A stretch of 42,403 bases of DNA from Candidatus Pacearchaeota archaeon (GTDB lineage Archaea; Nanobdellota; Nanobdellia; Pacearchaeales; GW2011-AR1). This document shows positions 29,136 through 37,800 of this stretch, piece after piece. The notes beneath the pieces are model-generated. The model was not told the DNA's origin. It worked only from the letters and a program-made list of their open reading frames with translations, and made no database searches. The stretch's first letter is position 1; each line of letters opens with the position of its first letter. The position numbers were made by a program, and so were the translations under genes. Location: contig JAFCEJ010000002.1 in the NCBI GenBank assembly GCA_017609175.1, positions 66,782-109,184 on the forward strand, written 5' to 3'.

Positions 29136-30095
29136 TCATTTTCCTCTTCCAGCAAGAACAAAACTGGCTAAAAGGGATTGCAATTGTATGAATGGGTCAG
29201 AGCCTTCAACAATTCTGAATTCAACTTCACCGGTTTTTTCTGTGAGTTTGACTTTTATTTCTGGTTCTATTTGTAGGTTCCAAATTTCTTTTTGAATTGC
29301 TTTGATAATATCCTGGCCAGAAATTGATTCTTTTAACATAATATCTAATAACTTTTCTTTTGATTTTTGAAAGTCGCCTGAGAGAGCATAATCAAGTACT
29401 ACACGGATATCTTTTGGTTTTGCGTTGGAGATTATTGTCATTACTAATTCTTCTGTTATGTTTGGACTTATCGATGCTGTTGCCTGTAATAAATTAATTG
29501 CTCTTCTACAATCTCCTTCACTTCCTTCATATAAAATTTCTAATGCTTCGGGTGTTATTGTTAATTTTTCTTGTTCAACAATTTTTTGGATTACTTTTTC
29601 TATATCTTTTTTTTCTAAAAGTTTGAATCTGAAAATTGCACATCTTGATTGAATTGGGTCGATAATTTTGCTAGAATAATTACAGGATAAAATGAATCTA
29701 CATGTTGCAGAATAATTCTCCATGGTTCTTCTTAGTGCTTGCTGGGCTTCTGGTGTTAAAGCATCTGCTTCATCCAAAAAAATAACTTTGAATGGAACAT
29801 TTCCTAATGATTTTGTTCGCGCGAAATTTTTTACCTTTTCTCTGATAATATTAATTCCTCTTTCGTCAGAAGCGTTTAATTCTAAATAATTTTCTTTCCA
29901 ATCTTTTTGATAAAGTTCTTTTACAATTATTAATGCAAGTGTTGATTTTCCTGTTCCTGCTGGACCTGCAAATAATAAATGAGGGATGTTAAGAGAATTT
30001 GTTAATGAGCCGATTCTTTTGACAATGTCTTCTTGTCCCATGAGCTCATAAAATTTTGTTGGACGATATTTTTCTGTCCAAATTTCTGATACCAT
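29136..30095 (-). CDS. rfcS: Replication factor C small subunit
   Basis: WTEKYRPTKFYELMGQEDIV, FAGPAGTGKSTLA, FLDEADALTPEAQQALRRTME, CNYSSKII. Confidence 0.97.
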   Translation of the reverse strand: MVSEIWTEKYRPTKFYELMGQEDIVKRIGSLTNSLNIPHLLFAGPAGTGKSTLALIIVKELYQKDWKENYLELNASDERGINIIREKVKNFARTKSLGNVPFKVIFLDEADALTPEAQQALRRTMENYSATCRFILSCNYSSKIIDPIQSRCAIFRFKLLEKKDIEKVIQKIVEQEKLTITPEALEILYEGSEGDCRRAINLLQATASISPNITEELVMTIISNAKPKDIRVVLDYALSGDFQKSKEKLLDIMLKESISGQDIIKAIQKEIWNLQIEPEIKVKLTEKTGEVEFRIVEGSDPFIQLQSLLASFVLAGRGK

Positions 30096-30189
30096 TATAA
30101 TATATTTTAAGAATTACTTTTAAAGATTGTTATAATAAAGATTAGTTATTCACTTTTTATAGGTAATATTTTAGAAATGTTAATATTTT

Positions 30190-30306
30190 TATTTAGCTCT
30201 AGCTCTTCTTTGCTTTCTCTTTCGTTTTTCTTTTCTAAGACGTTTACGTTGCCATTTCCAACGCATCTGTCTTTTCTTTTTCCAACGTCTAGAGCTTCTT
30301 TTCATA
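30190..30306 (-). CDS. Ribosomal protein eL41 candidate (38-aa ORF; internal Met gives exactly 25 aa, 30190-30267)
   Basis: MKRSSRRWKKKRQ-MRWKWQRKRLRKEKRKRKQRRARAK; the last 25 aa align gaplessly with eukaryotic eL41 ([25 protein letters not shown], from memory). Confidence 0.75.
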
Positions 30307-30375
30307 ATGAATTTTAGAAAAATTGGTTTTTAAAGATTTCCTATATATAACTTTTAAATATGTTTTGAATGTAAG

Positions 30376-31029
30376 TTATCTGCTTCTTTTAACACCAATT
30401 TTTGGACAATATTGATTTATCGGGCATTTTGAGCACCAGGGAGAGACTGGTTGGCATATAGTTTTGCCGAAAAGAACAAAAACTCCATTGAACTCTTTCC
30501 AATATTTTTTTGGCAGAATTTTTTCTAATTCTTTTTCGGTTTGTTCTGGTGTTTTTGTCTTTACCCAACCGAGCCGATTTGGGATTCTGTGGCAATGGGT
30601 ATCAATTGGAAGGACAAGTTTGTTAAATGCAAAACTTAAAACTATATTTGCTGTTTTTGGACCTATTCCTTTTATTGACAATAATTCTTCTTTTGTATCC
30701 GGAACTCTTCCATTAAATTTTGTTATTATTTCTTTTGAAACATGTTTTAGTGTTTGAGCTTTCTTTTTATAATGTCCTGACGAATATATTAGTTTCTCAA
30801 GTTTTTTATTTGATAGTTCTAGAATTTTTTTTGGAGTATCTGCAACAACAAACAATTTTTTTGAAGCCTTTTCTGTATTTTTGTCTTGTGTCCGTAACGA
30901 GAGAAGACAAGATATTAGAATTTTAAAAGCATCTTTGTTAGATTTTCGCATTCTGTTTAATGTTGTCCGCTTTTTATAATTAAAATGTTCTGTGAGAATT
31001 TCCATAATTTTGTTTATCTTCTGTTCCAT
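30376..31029 (-). CDS. nth: Endonuclease III
   Basis: LLSIKGIGPKTANIVLSFAFNKLVLPIDTHCHRIPNRLGW and C-terminal Cys cluster CQPVSPWCSKCPINQYCP. Confidence 0.95.
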   Translation of the reverse strand: MEQKINKIMEILTEHFNYKKRTTLNRMRKSNKDAFKILISCLLSLRTQDKNTEKASKKLFVVADTPKKILELSNKKLEKLIYSSGHYKKKAQTLKHVSKEIITKFNGRVPDTKEELLSIKGIGPKTANIVLSFAFNKLVLPIDTHCHRIPNRLGWVKTKTPEQTEKELEKILPKKYWKEFNGVFVLFGKTICQPVSPWCSKCPINQYCPKIGVKRSR

Positions 31030-31056
31030 AAATCTTTATAGAATTAGTGATTTAAA

Positions 31057-31350
31057 TTATTTCTTTAATCCTTTCATTACCAAGAGGATTAATAGGACGA
31101 TTAAAAATGCTAATGAAATAAATCCTAAGATAATCGCTAAAAGATAAAATAGATTATGGAGGAATTTGTTTGTTGCGACACTTTGTATGAGGTATGATGC
31201 GACAGTTAGAATTACGAATAGAGCTAAATTCTTCACAACCAAATTAATTTTTCTACCGCTTGCACGAGTTAATCTTTTTTTGGTTTTTTTAACAGCCTTA
31301 ACTTTTCTTTTAGTTTTTTTAGCTGCCTTTTTCTTCTTTTTAGTAGCCAT
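31057..31350 (-). CDS. Small Lys-rich membrane protein
   Basis: Lys-rich N-terminus followed by two TM segments. Confidence 0.6.
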   Translation of the reverse strand: MATKKKKKAAKKTKRKVKAVKKTKKRLTRASGRKINLVVKNLALFVILTVASYLIQSVATNKFLHNLFYLLAIILGFISLAFLIVLLILLVMKGLKK

Positions 31351-31403
31351 CTTAAAATTTCTTACCTCTTTTAATCAATGAAATATATAATATGATATAG
31401 TAT

Positions 31404-31619
31404 TTAAAACTTATTATTCTGGCCGGTAGGGAGCCATTCAAGTTTGATAATTTCTCCTGTTATTTTTTGAGTGTTTGAAATAATCTGATTGAGCCATGTA
31501 AGATATGTATCGACAAAATTTACAATATTTTGTTGTTTATACATTGCTAGATTATTATTGCTGATTATAAATAATGCGCTGATAACAAAAAACATCATAA
31601 TTACTAAGATTATTCTCAT
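31404..31619 (-). CDS. Small TM protein (paralog-like of next gene)
   Basis: TM plus VDTYLTWLNQIISNTQKITGEIIKLEW. Confidence 0.55.
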   Translation of the reverse strand: MRIILVIMMFFVISALFIISNNNLAMYKQQNIVNFVDTYLTWLNQIISNTQKITGEIIKLEWLPTGQNNKF

Positions 31620-31620
31620 A

Positions 31621-31929
31621 TTATCCCCCTATTGAGGCGTTTTTAGCAGTCCAGTCCATATTTATTGCATTTGTTGTTATTGTTTTTATATTATTAAAAG
31701 CAGAGCCCAACCAAGCGAAATAAATCTTTGTTGCTTTTATTATTCCTTCTGTTGTCTGGAAATCAATGTCCTGTCCTTTTAACGTGAATGTGATGCTGAT
31801 ATAAAGGAAAAGAATAAATCCTATTAGAAACATTGCAAAAAGTTTGTGTTTTAATCTTTTTAGTTCGACGAGAATCCAAATGCCAATAATCAATACTGCA
31901 ATAACCATAAAAGTAATTCCCACAACCAT
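31621..31929 (-). CDS. Small TM protein
   Basis: Two TMs plus TKIYFAWLGSAFNNIKTITTNAINMDW. Confidence 0.6.
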   Translation of the reverse strand: MVVGITFMVIAVLIIGIWILVELKRLKHKLFAMFLIGFILFLYISITFTLKGQDIDFQTTEGIIKATKIYFAWLGSAFNNIKTITTNAINMDWTAKNASIGG

Positions 31930-31982
31930 AATTAAAAAACAAAAGAAATATATAAAAACGTTTTGGTGTTAATTGTTTTAAT

Positions 31983-32055
31983 AGCCCTGTAGTACAGTGG
32001 TCAAGTATGTCGGATTCTGGCTCCGGCGACCCAGGTTCGAATCCTGGCAGGGCTA
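31983..32055 (+). tRNA. tRNA-Gln (CTG)
   Basis: AGCCCTG...TCGGA-TTCTGGC-TCCGG...CCAGG-TTCGAAT-CCTGG-CAGGGCT-A. Confidence 0.93.
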
Positions 32056-32096
32056 TTCATGACAAGATTTAAATATGTGTTAATCTTGTATGAAAT

Positions 32097-32351
32097 ATGG
32101 CAGAAGAGAAAGAAATTGGAAAAGTTTCTGGCTATTTTAGTCATGTGGGTGTGGCTGCTATAAAACTTTCTGGGAGATTGAAGGTTGGAGACAAAATTCA
32201 TATAAAGGGACATACTACTGATTTTGAGACGACTGTTGGAAGTATGCAAATAGAAAATAAAGGCGTAGAAGAAGCAAATTCAGGAGACCATGTTGGAATA
32301 AAAGTTCCAGAAAAAGTTAGGCCTAATGATACTGTTTATTTAATTGAGTAG
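32097..32351 (+). CDS. Stand-alone EF-Tu domain-2-like small protein
   Basis: IGKVSGYFSHVGVAAIKLSGRLKVGDKIHIKGHTTDFETTVGSMQIENKGVEEANSGDHVGIKV. Confidence 0.82.
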   Translation: MAEEKEIGKVSGYFSHVGVAAIKLSGRLKVGDKIHIKGHTTDFETTVGSMQIENKGVEEANSGDHVGIKVPEKVRPNDTVYLIE

Positions 32352-32397
32352 TTGAATAAATTTATAAAGAATTTTTCTTTGATTTTTCTAATTTAAA

Positions 32398-32601
32398 GCC
32401 CCTGTAGTCTAGAGGCCAAGGATACCACCCTCTCATATTCCAAGATTCTAATAGAATCTGGGGTGCCGAAGTTGTAGTCGATGAGACAATAACTTCAGTC
32501 CTCTTAGGGCAGGCACAACATTTTTTATCCGGTCCCCTAATTTTCTTTAAGGGACTAAATAGAGAACGGTGGCGACCCGGGTTCAAATCCCGGCAGGGGC
32601 A
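32398..32601 (+). tRNA. tRNA-Glu (CTC) with 131-nt intron at 37/38 (intron 32436-32566)
   Basis: GCCCCTG/CAGGGGC acceptor; CCACC/GGTGG anticodon stem; loop C-T-CTC-A; bulge-helix-bulge: CTCT/AGAG central helix, CA|T and AA|C 3-nt bulges. Confidence 0.93.
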
Positions 32602-32774
32602 TTTGTGTTGGAAAAAGTTATGTACATGTAAGTACGATTTAGGTTCCAAAATTGCGTTATAAGGGTGTGGCTATGACATACACAATCCGAAAAAATGGTT
32701 CAGAAAGGTAATGAATTTCAATGGGAATGATGAAACTTTAAAGTAGTTAAATAATAAAAAATTTTTAGAGGGGC

Positions 32775-33389
32775 ATGGTAAGGATATTAATTACGAGACA
32801 TGGGCAAACGAAACAAAATGTAGAGGGAACCATACAAGGAAGAGAACACGGAGAGATTAATGAAAAAGGATTTGCACAAATAAGGGCGTTAATTAAAAGA
32901 TTGAAAACAGAAAAGATAGATAGAATAATTTCAAGTGATATTCCAAGATGCAAAATAACGGCCGAAGAAATTTTAAAAGAGATAGATGTTCCCATAGAAT
33001 ATACTTCAATTATTAGGGAGAAAAATAATGGATCTCTTGTTGGAAAAAACCATAAAGACTTTAGTTGGGAAGATTTGCCTGGAACTTTTGAAACAAGAAA
33101 AGCACCAGGTGGAGAAAGTTTGGAAGAAGTAAGAAAAAGGGGAAATGATTTTTTTAAGAATTTAAAAGAAAAATATGGTAAGAGTAACGAAACAATTCTT
33201 GTTATTTCACACGGAGCATTTCTTAAAGTTTTTATCGGAAACTTGTTAGGAATGAATCTATATGATTCTATTTTTAAGTTATTTATTGAACATTGCTCAT
33301 TAACAGAATTAGAAATTGATGAAAAACATAAAGAAGGATATAGATTTAACTTTATTAATGATTTTTCTCATTTGAGCGTGTGTAAATAA
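32775..33389 (+). CDS. Histidine phosphatase family (phosphoglycerate-mutase-like)
   Basis: ILITRHGQTKQNVEGTIQGREHGEINEKG; VISHGAFLKVFIG. Confidence 0.92.
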   Translation: MVRILITRHGQTKQNVEGTIQGREHGEINEKGFAQIRALIKRLKTEKIDRIISSDIPRCKITAEEILKEIDVPIEYTSIIREKNNGSLVGKNHKDFSWEDLPGTFETRKAPGGESLEEVRKRGNDFFKNLKEKYGKSNETILVISHGAFLKVFIGNLLGMNLYDSIFKLFIEHCSLTELEIDEKHKEGYRFNFINDFSHLSVCK

Positions 33390-33443
33390 AAAGAGCATAT
33401 CTTTTTAGAAAGACCCAATATGATAATAAGAATTAATATGGGC

Positions 33444-33502
33444 TTGCTATCGTTTTGATGAGGTTCTTAGGGAATGCTAACTTCTCTGCTACAGCCTAGC
33501 AA
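33444..33502 (+). ncRNA. Possible structured RNA in intergenic region
   Basis: Outer stem TTGCTA/TAGCAA, inner stem GAGGTT/AACTTC separated by an internal loop; no ORF covers it. Confidence 0.25.
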
Positions 33503-33586
33503 TTTATATCGGAAAATATTGGTTGGAGATTTTAATGATATTAGGTATATCACAATAATTCTTATAAGTGAGAAGAAAGAATTTTT

Positions 33587-33952
33587 TTGATGGATGAACT
33601 TACAAAAAAATGTATAGAGAAAAGAATTGACATCATTTTAAAAGAATTTGATTTTGAAAAAAGAAGAAAAGAATATCCTGAGGAATGTCCTTGTAATGGG
33701 ATTGGGCCGTGTCATAATATTGAAGATTTAAATTGCTTTTTTTGTTATTGCCCTGCATATGATTTAAGCAAGCCTGAAGGCGGATGTAAAATTGGGAATC
33801 CGCAAGGAAAGGGAAAGTGGTTTGAGCGTCTGGGACATGAAGTTAGTGACAGGATTTGGGATTGTGGTGAATGTACTTATCCTCATCAAAAAAAGATTAT
33901 TCGGAAATATTTGTGGAGGTTGTTCACAGGACAATTTGAAGATAAAATTTAA
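33587..33952 (+). CDS. Cysteine-rich small domain protein (PF04071-like)
   Basis: CPCNGIGPCHNIEDLNCFFCYCPAYDL...WDCGECTYPHQ. Confidence 0.8.
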   Translation: MMDELTKKCIEKRIDIILKEFDFEKRRKEYPEECPCNGIGPCHNIEDLNCFFCYCPAYDLSKPEGGCKIGNPQGKGKWFERLGHEVSDRIWDCGECTYPHQKKIIRKYLWRLFTGQFEDKI

Positions 33953-33978
33953 ATTATTCTTTTTATATTAAATTTTAT

Positions 33979-34063
33979 GCCTCAGTAGCTCACGAGGGGC
34001 ACCAAGGTTCCCCTTACGATAACCCCTCCTTTTTTATGAAGGCGGAGGGAGCACATCGCTTAT
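33979..34063 (+). repeat. 85-bp insertion upstream of tRNA-Thr: 14-nt copy of the tRNA 5' end (33979-33992) plus 71-nt body (33993-34063)
   Basis: GCCTCAGTAGCTCA at 33979-33992 and again at 34064-34077 (85-nt period); first 34 nt of body identical to tRNA-Lys element. Confidence 0.9.
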
Positions 34064-34168
34064 GCCTCAGTAGCTCAGTCGGTTAGAGCGTCGCATTGGT
34101 AAGCGAGGATGCCTTTGGTTTCCTCCACAAAAATGCGGAGGTCCTGAGTTCAATTCTCAGCTGAGGCT
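34064..34168 (+). tRNA. tRNA-Thr (GGT) with 31-nt intron at 37/38 (intron 34102-34132)
   Basis: GCCTCAG/CTGAGGC acceptor; TCGCA/TGCGG anticodon stem; loop T-T-GGT-A | A; CTGAG-TTCAATT-CTCAG T arm. Confidence 0.9.
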
Positions 34169-34227
34169 TGTGATTTTATCTTAGTTATTTAAGATAACTT
34201 TATAAAACTCCTTTATTAGTTTTTTAG

Positions 34228-34722
34228 ATGGTTAAAGATAAAGAAGAGTCTTGTTTAGAGCAAGTAAAGAAAGATTACGCAGAACTTAGGGAAAAATATA
34301 GTTTGCCTAATTTTGATGATCTTAATAAAGATTTTCAGATTGAAAAAGTTGCTGAAACGGAGACCGAACTTTTATTGAAAGAAATAAGGAGATTTATGTT
34401 TGACAAATTTTCAAATTATATGAGATTTTTGGAAACTTTATTGAATCCTGTTAATGCATCTATATTCACATTTTCTGTTTTGAAAACATTGAGCGTTGAG
34501 GATAAGAAAATTGCAGAAAATATTTATAAAAGACTGATGAAGCTTGAGGTTGATTTGATGGAGATTGATATTGAATATTCTGAGGAGAAAGAGGCGGAAT
34601 TTATCAAAAAAGGTTTTAAAGAATGGAATGAAGTCAAAAAAAGCTGGCTTAAAATTATTAGGTCTGTGAAAAAGAATTGGGACAATAGCGTCAAAAATGA
34701 CAGCAAAGGATATTTTGCGTAA
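34228..34722 (+). CDS. Hypothetical helical protein
   Basis: 164-aa ORF. Confidence 0.55.
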   Translation: MVKDKEESCLEQVKKDYAELREKYSLPNFDDLNKDFQIEKVAETETELLLKEIRRFMFDKFSNYMRFLETLLNPVNASIFTFSVLKTLSVEDKKIAENIYKRLMKLEVDLMEIDIEYSEEKEAEFIKKGFKEWNEVKKSWLKIIRSVKKNWDNSVKNDSKGYFA

Positions 34723-34800
34723 TTATAAAAAAATTAAAACCGAAGGACTTTAATTCTTTATCTAAGATAATTTTATATAGTTTATTTTACTTTTGCTTTT

Positions 34801-37800
34801 ATGAAGAGGCGAAAAAGATTTATTCATTTTATTTTAATTTTATCTGTGTTTCTTTTGATTGTCTTGATGTTATTTTTTCTGAATATTAAATTTACAGGAG
34901 AAGTAACTAGCGAGAATGTTGAATATCTTTGGAAATTTGTTGGGGAAGATGGTTTTCCTGAAGAATCTTGCGAATTGGGTGTAAATGATTTTCAATGTGA
35001 TTCTGATAATATTGGAAAAGTCGGATGGACCGACGAGAAATTAGATAGGGGAGATGGTTATTATACAAATACATATTCTATGTCAAATGTGAAATGTGTG
35101 CCATGGGATAAACAAGGATATTATATAGGCGATGAGCTTATGAGACTTTACAAGTATGAATGTGTCATTGTTGTAAATTCTTCAAAAGAGGAGGCGAGTA
35201 AAATTTCTGATACAACTGAAGAGACCAAGGAAATTAAAGAATATTATTCTGACAATTTATTAAAAAACGGAGATTTCCAATCAGATTCTATTGGAAAAAA
35301 TATTCCTGATTCATGGAGAAAAAATTCCTGGAACGATGCTGGCGTTGTTTATGGAATTGAATGGACATCTTTTGGCAAAGGAGCCACAATAGAAGTTAAA
35401 GATAAAAAAAATTCTTGGGTGGGTATAAGAAGCGAAATAATCTCATTAGAACCGAATACAAAATATAATCTCAATTCAATGCTTTATTGTGGTGAATGTT
35501 CAAATCCGGAAAATTTTGTTTTGACTTTTCATGTCGGTAAAAAAGGAGCGACAGGAGTTTCTCATTATATTCTTGATAGTTCTGAAAGGATTTCAAAATA
35601 TTCAAAAGGTTATGACAAAATGAATTATACTTTTACTACAAATGATGAAAAAGATTTATTCGCTTATGTCATTGTTGCATTTAAACCTGGAACAGTTGGA
35701 AAAGGTTATGTTGATGAAGTTGAATTGAGAAAAATTTCTTCTGAAAAAACTGAGACAGAGGCTTCTGAAAATATAACTAATGATTCTCAGGAAACAGGTG
35801 TTGAAATGCCTTTACAAAACGAAACGTCTTTAGGGGTTTTTCATGGGATTAAAAAGATTTTAATTAATACTTTTGAGTCTTTGCAAGCGAATATGTATGA
35901 TGTTCAAAAGATTGCAGGGACAGAGGAAAATTTTTATGAAAATGATTTAGGTTCTTATAAGCATCCTGTTGTTTTGTATAAAGATATCGATGTTATAAAA
36001 AATAGAATTTCTAGAGAACCTTATTCTGTTTGGTGGAAGGAAATTGTCAATTATGCTGACGATGTTATTGGAGCGGGTGTGGACATTTCTGAACTGAAAA
36101 GAATTGATAGAGCAAAATATGCAAAAGCAACAGCTTTTGTTTATGCAGTTACTGGAGATAAAAGATATGGGGATGTTGCAAGAGATTTGTTAGTTTCTAT
36201 GGATGAAGGAACTTATGATATAAATCATCATGAACCTATTGATGGATTGGTTTGGTTTTCTGAAGCGTATGATATCTTGCGGGGTGCAAATTATGATTTT
36301 GGAAATTTAGACGAATGCAGATATAGTTATAATTGTAGAAGAGTTTGGACATGGAGAAATTTTGGAGGAACTAAATGTGATGTTTCAAATAATTGTAATT
36401 TAGACATAAGGAGAAAAATTTATGCTCAGGCAAAGAGTTTGGCTAAATCTGAATTGGGAGATGTTATAGATAAACCAGATAATTTTTTGACTACAAATAA
36501 TTTGCATATAAGAAGATATTCTGCTGTTGGAATTGCAGGGCTTGCCTTAAATAACAAAGAGCTTTTTGATATAGCACTTAATAAGGGAGTTATTGTTGAT
36601 GTATTCGGGACAGAAGTTGATTTCTATGATGACGATTCTCTTGGAGAAGTTATAAATAAACAAATTGTTCATAATATGGAAGGCGGATGGGCAGAAGGTC
36701 CTTATTATATGAGATATGCTTTCAATGTTTTATTGCCTTTTATGAAAGGAATGAAAAATGCAGGATTTGAACACGATTGGTTAAATGTTAATCGGCTTAG
36801 AAGTTTATTTGATTGGGGTATTAAAATAAGAATGCCGAATGGGGCAAGACCGCCTTTTGATGATTCTAATATCGACGCTACTTACTTTTTTTCAGGATAT
36901 TTGGATGAACCTGTTTATAATTGGGATTGGAATAATGCTGAGCATAAATATTATTCAAATGCTCCTCCGGTTGTTTATAAAATAGATGCATTATCTTATT
37001 ACGACGACGAAATAGAAGAGGAAAAGCCTTCATGGAATCCTACACAGGTTTTGCCTGGTGCAGGACAGCTTGTTTTTAGAAGCGGATGGGATAAAAAAGA
37101 TATTTATTTGATGATGCTTGCAGAGAACGGAAAAGCTTTAGATAAGAAATTTTTTGGAAATACTCATGAGCATGTTGATACCTTAAGTTTTATTGTTTAT
37201 GCTTATGGAAAATATCTTGCCATTGATTCCGGATATATTGATTATAGTCATAGAGAAAAAGTTAGTCAACCTGAAAATCATAATGTGATTCTTATTGATA
37301 ATGCTTTATCTAGTGAGGCTTTAATTTCAAAAGACAACTTTTTTTCTACAGATTATTTGGACTATGGAGAAGCTTCAAATTCTGCTCATGAAAGAGGAAT
37401 TTTGTTTGTTGATAAAAAATATTTTTTGATTTTTGATATATTGGATTCTTATAAATATCATAATTACAAATTCTTATTGCATGGTAATGGTTTAGATGGG
37501 ACAGAAACTTTTAAGGCATATTCTTCTGGAAAAGTGGAGTGGATACAGGATGGAGTCGGTTTGTTATCTTATGTTGTTCCTAAAGAAGGTGATGAAATAA
37601 AACTTGGAAAAGATATTCATTCTGATTCTTATCAGAATACTGAAAGTCATACATATTTGTCTGTTTTACGAAGAGGAAAAAATGAAGGATTTTTAACTTT
37701 ATTATACCCTTCAGATAAGAGAGATTATCCAAAGACACAAATTGAGGTGACAGGAAGTATACATATTTTGACCTTACAAGGGGATGGTTGGGAAGCAAAA

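Noticed and set aside
30389-30595. 68-aa minus ORF inside nth
   Set aside because: Frame-shifted translation of the endonuclease III gene.
32436-32566. Group I intron or box C/D guide in the tRNA-Glu intron
   Set aside because: Too short for group I core, and BHB splicing explains it fully; CGATGAG is only C-box-like and there is no D box (CTGA).
32001-32649. Minus-strand ORFs 32001-32249 and 32362-32649
   Set aside because: They run antisense through tRNA-Gln and tRNA-Glu (peptides such as NSPARIRTWVAGARI and CPCRDLNPGRH are antisense-tRNA translations).
32690-32760. C/D sRNA suggested by ATGATGA near 32727
   Set aside because: No matching D box or flanking terminal stem; AT-rich intergenic sequence.
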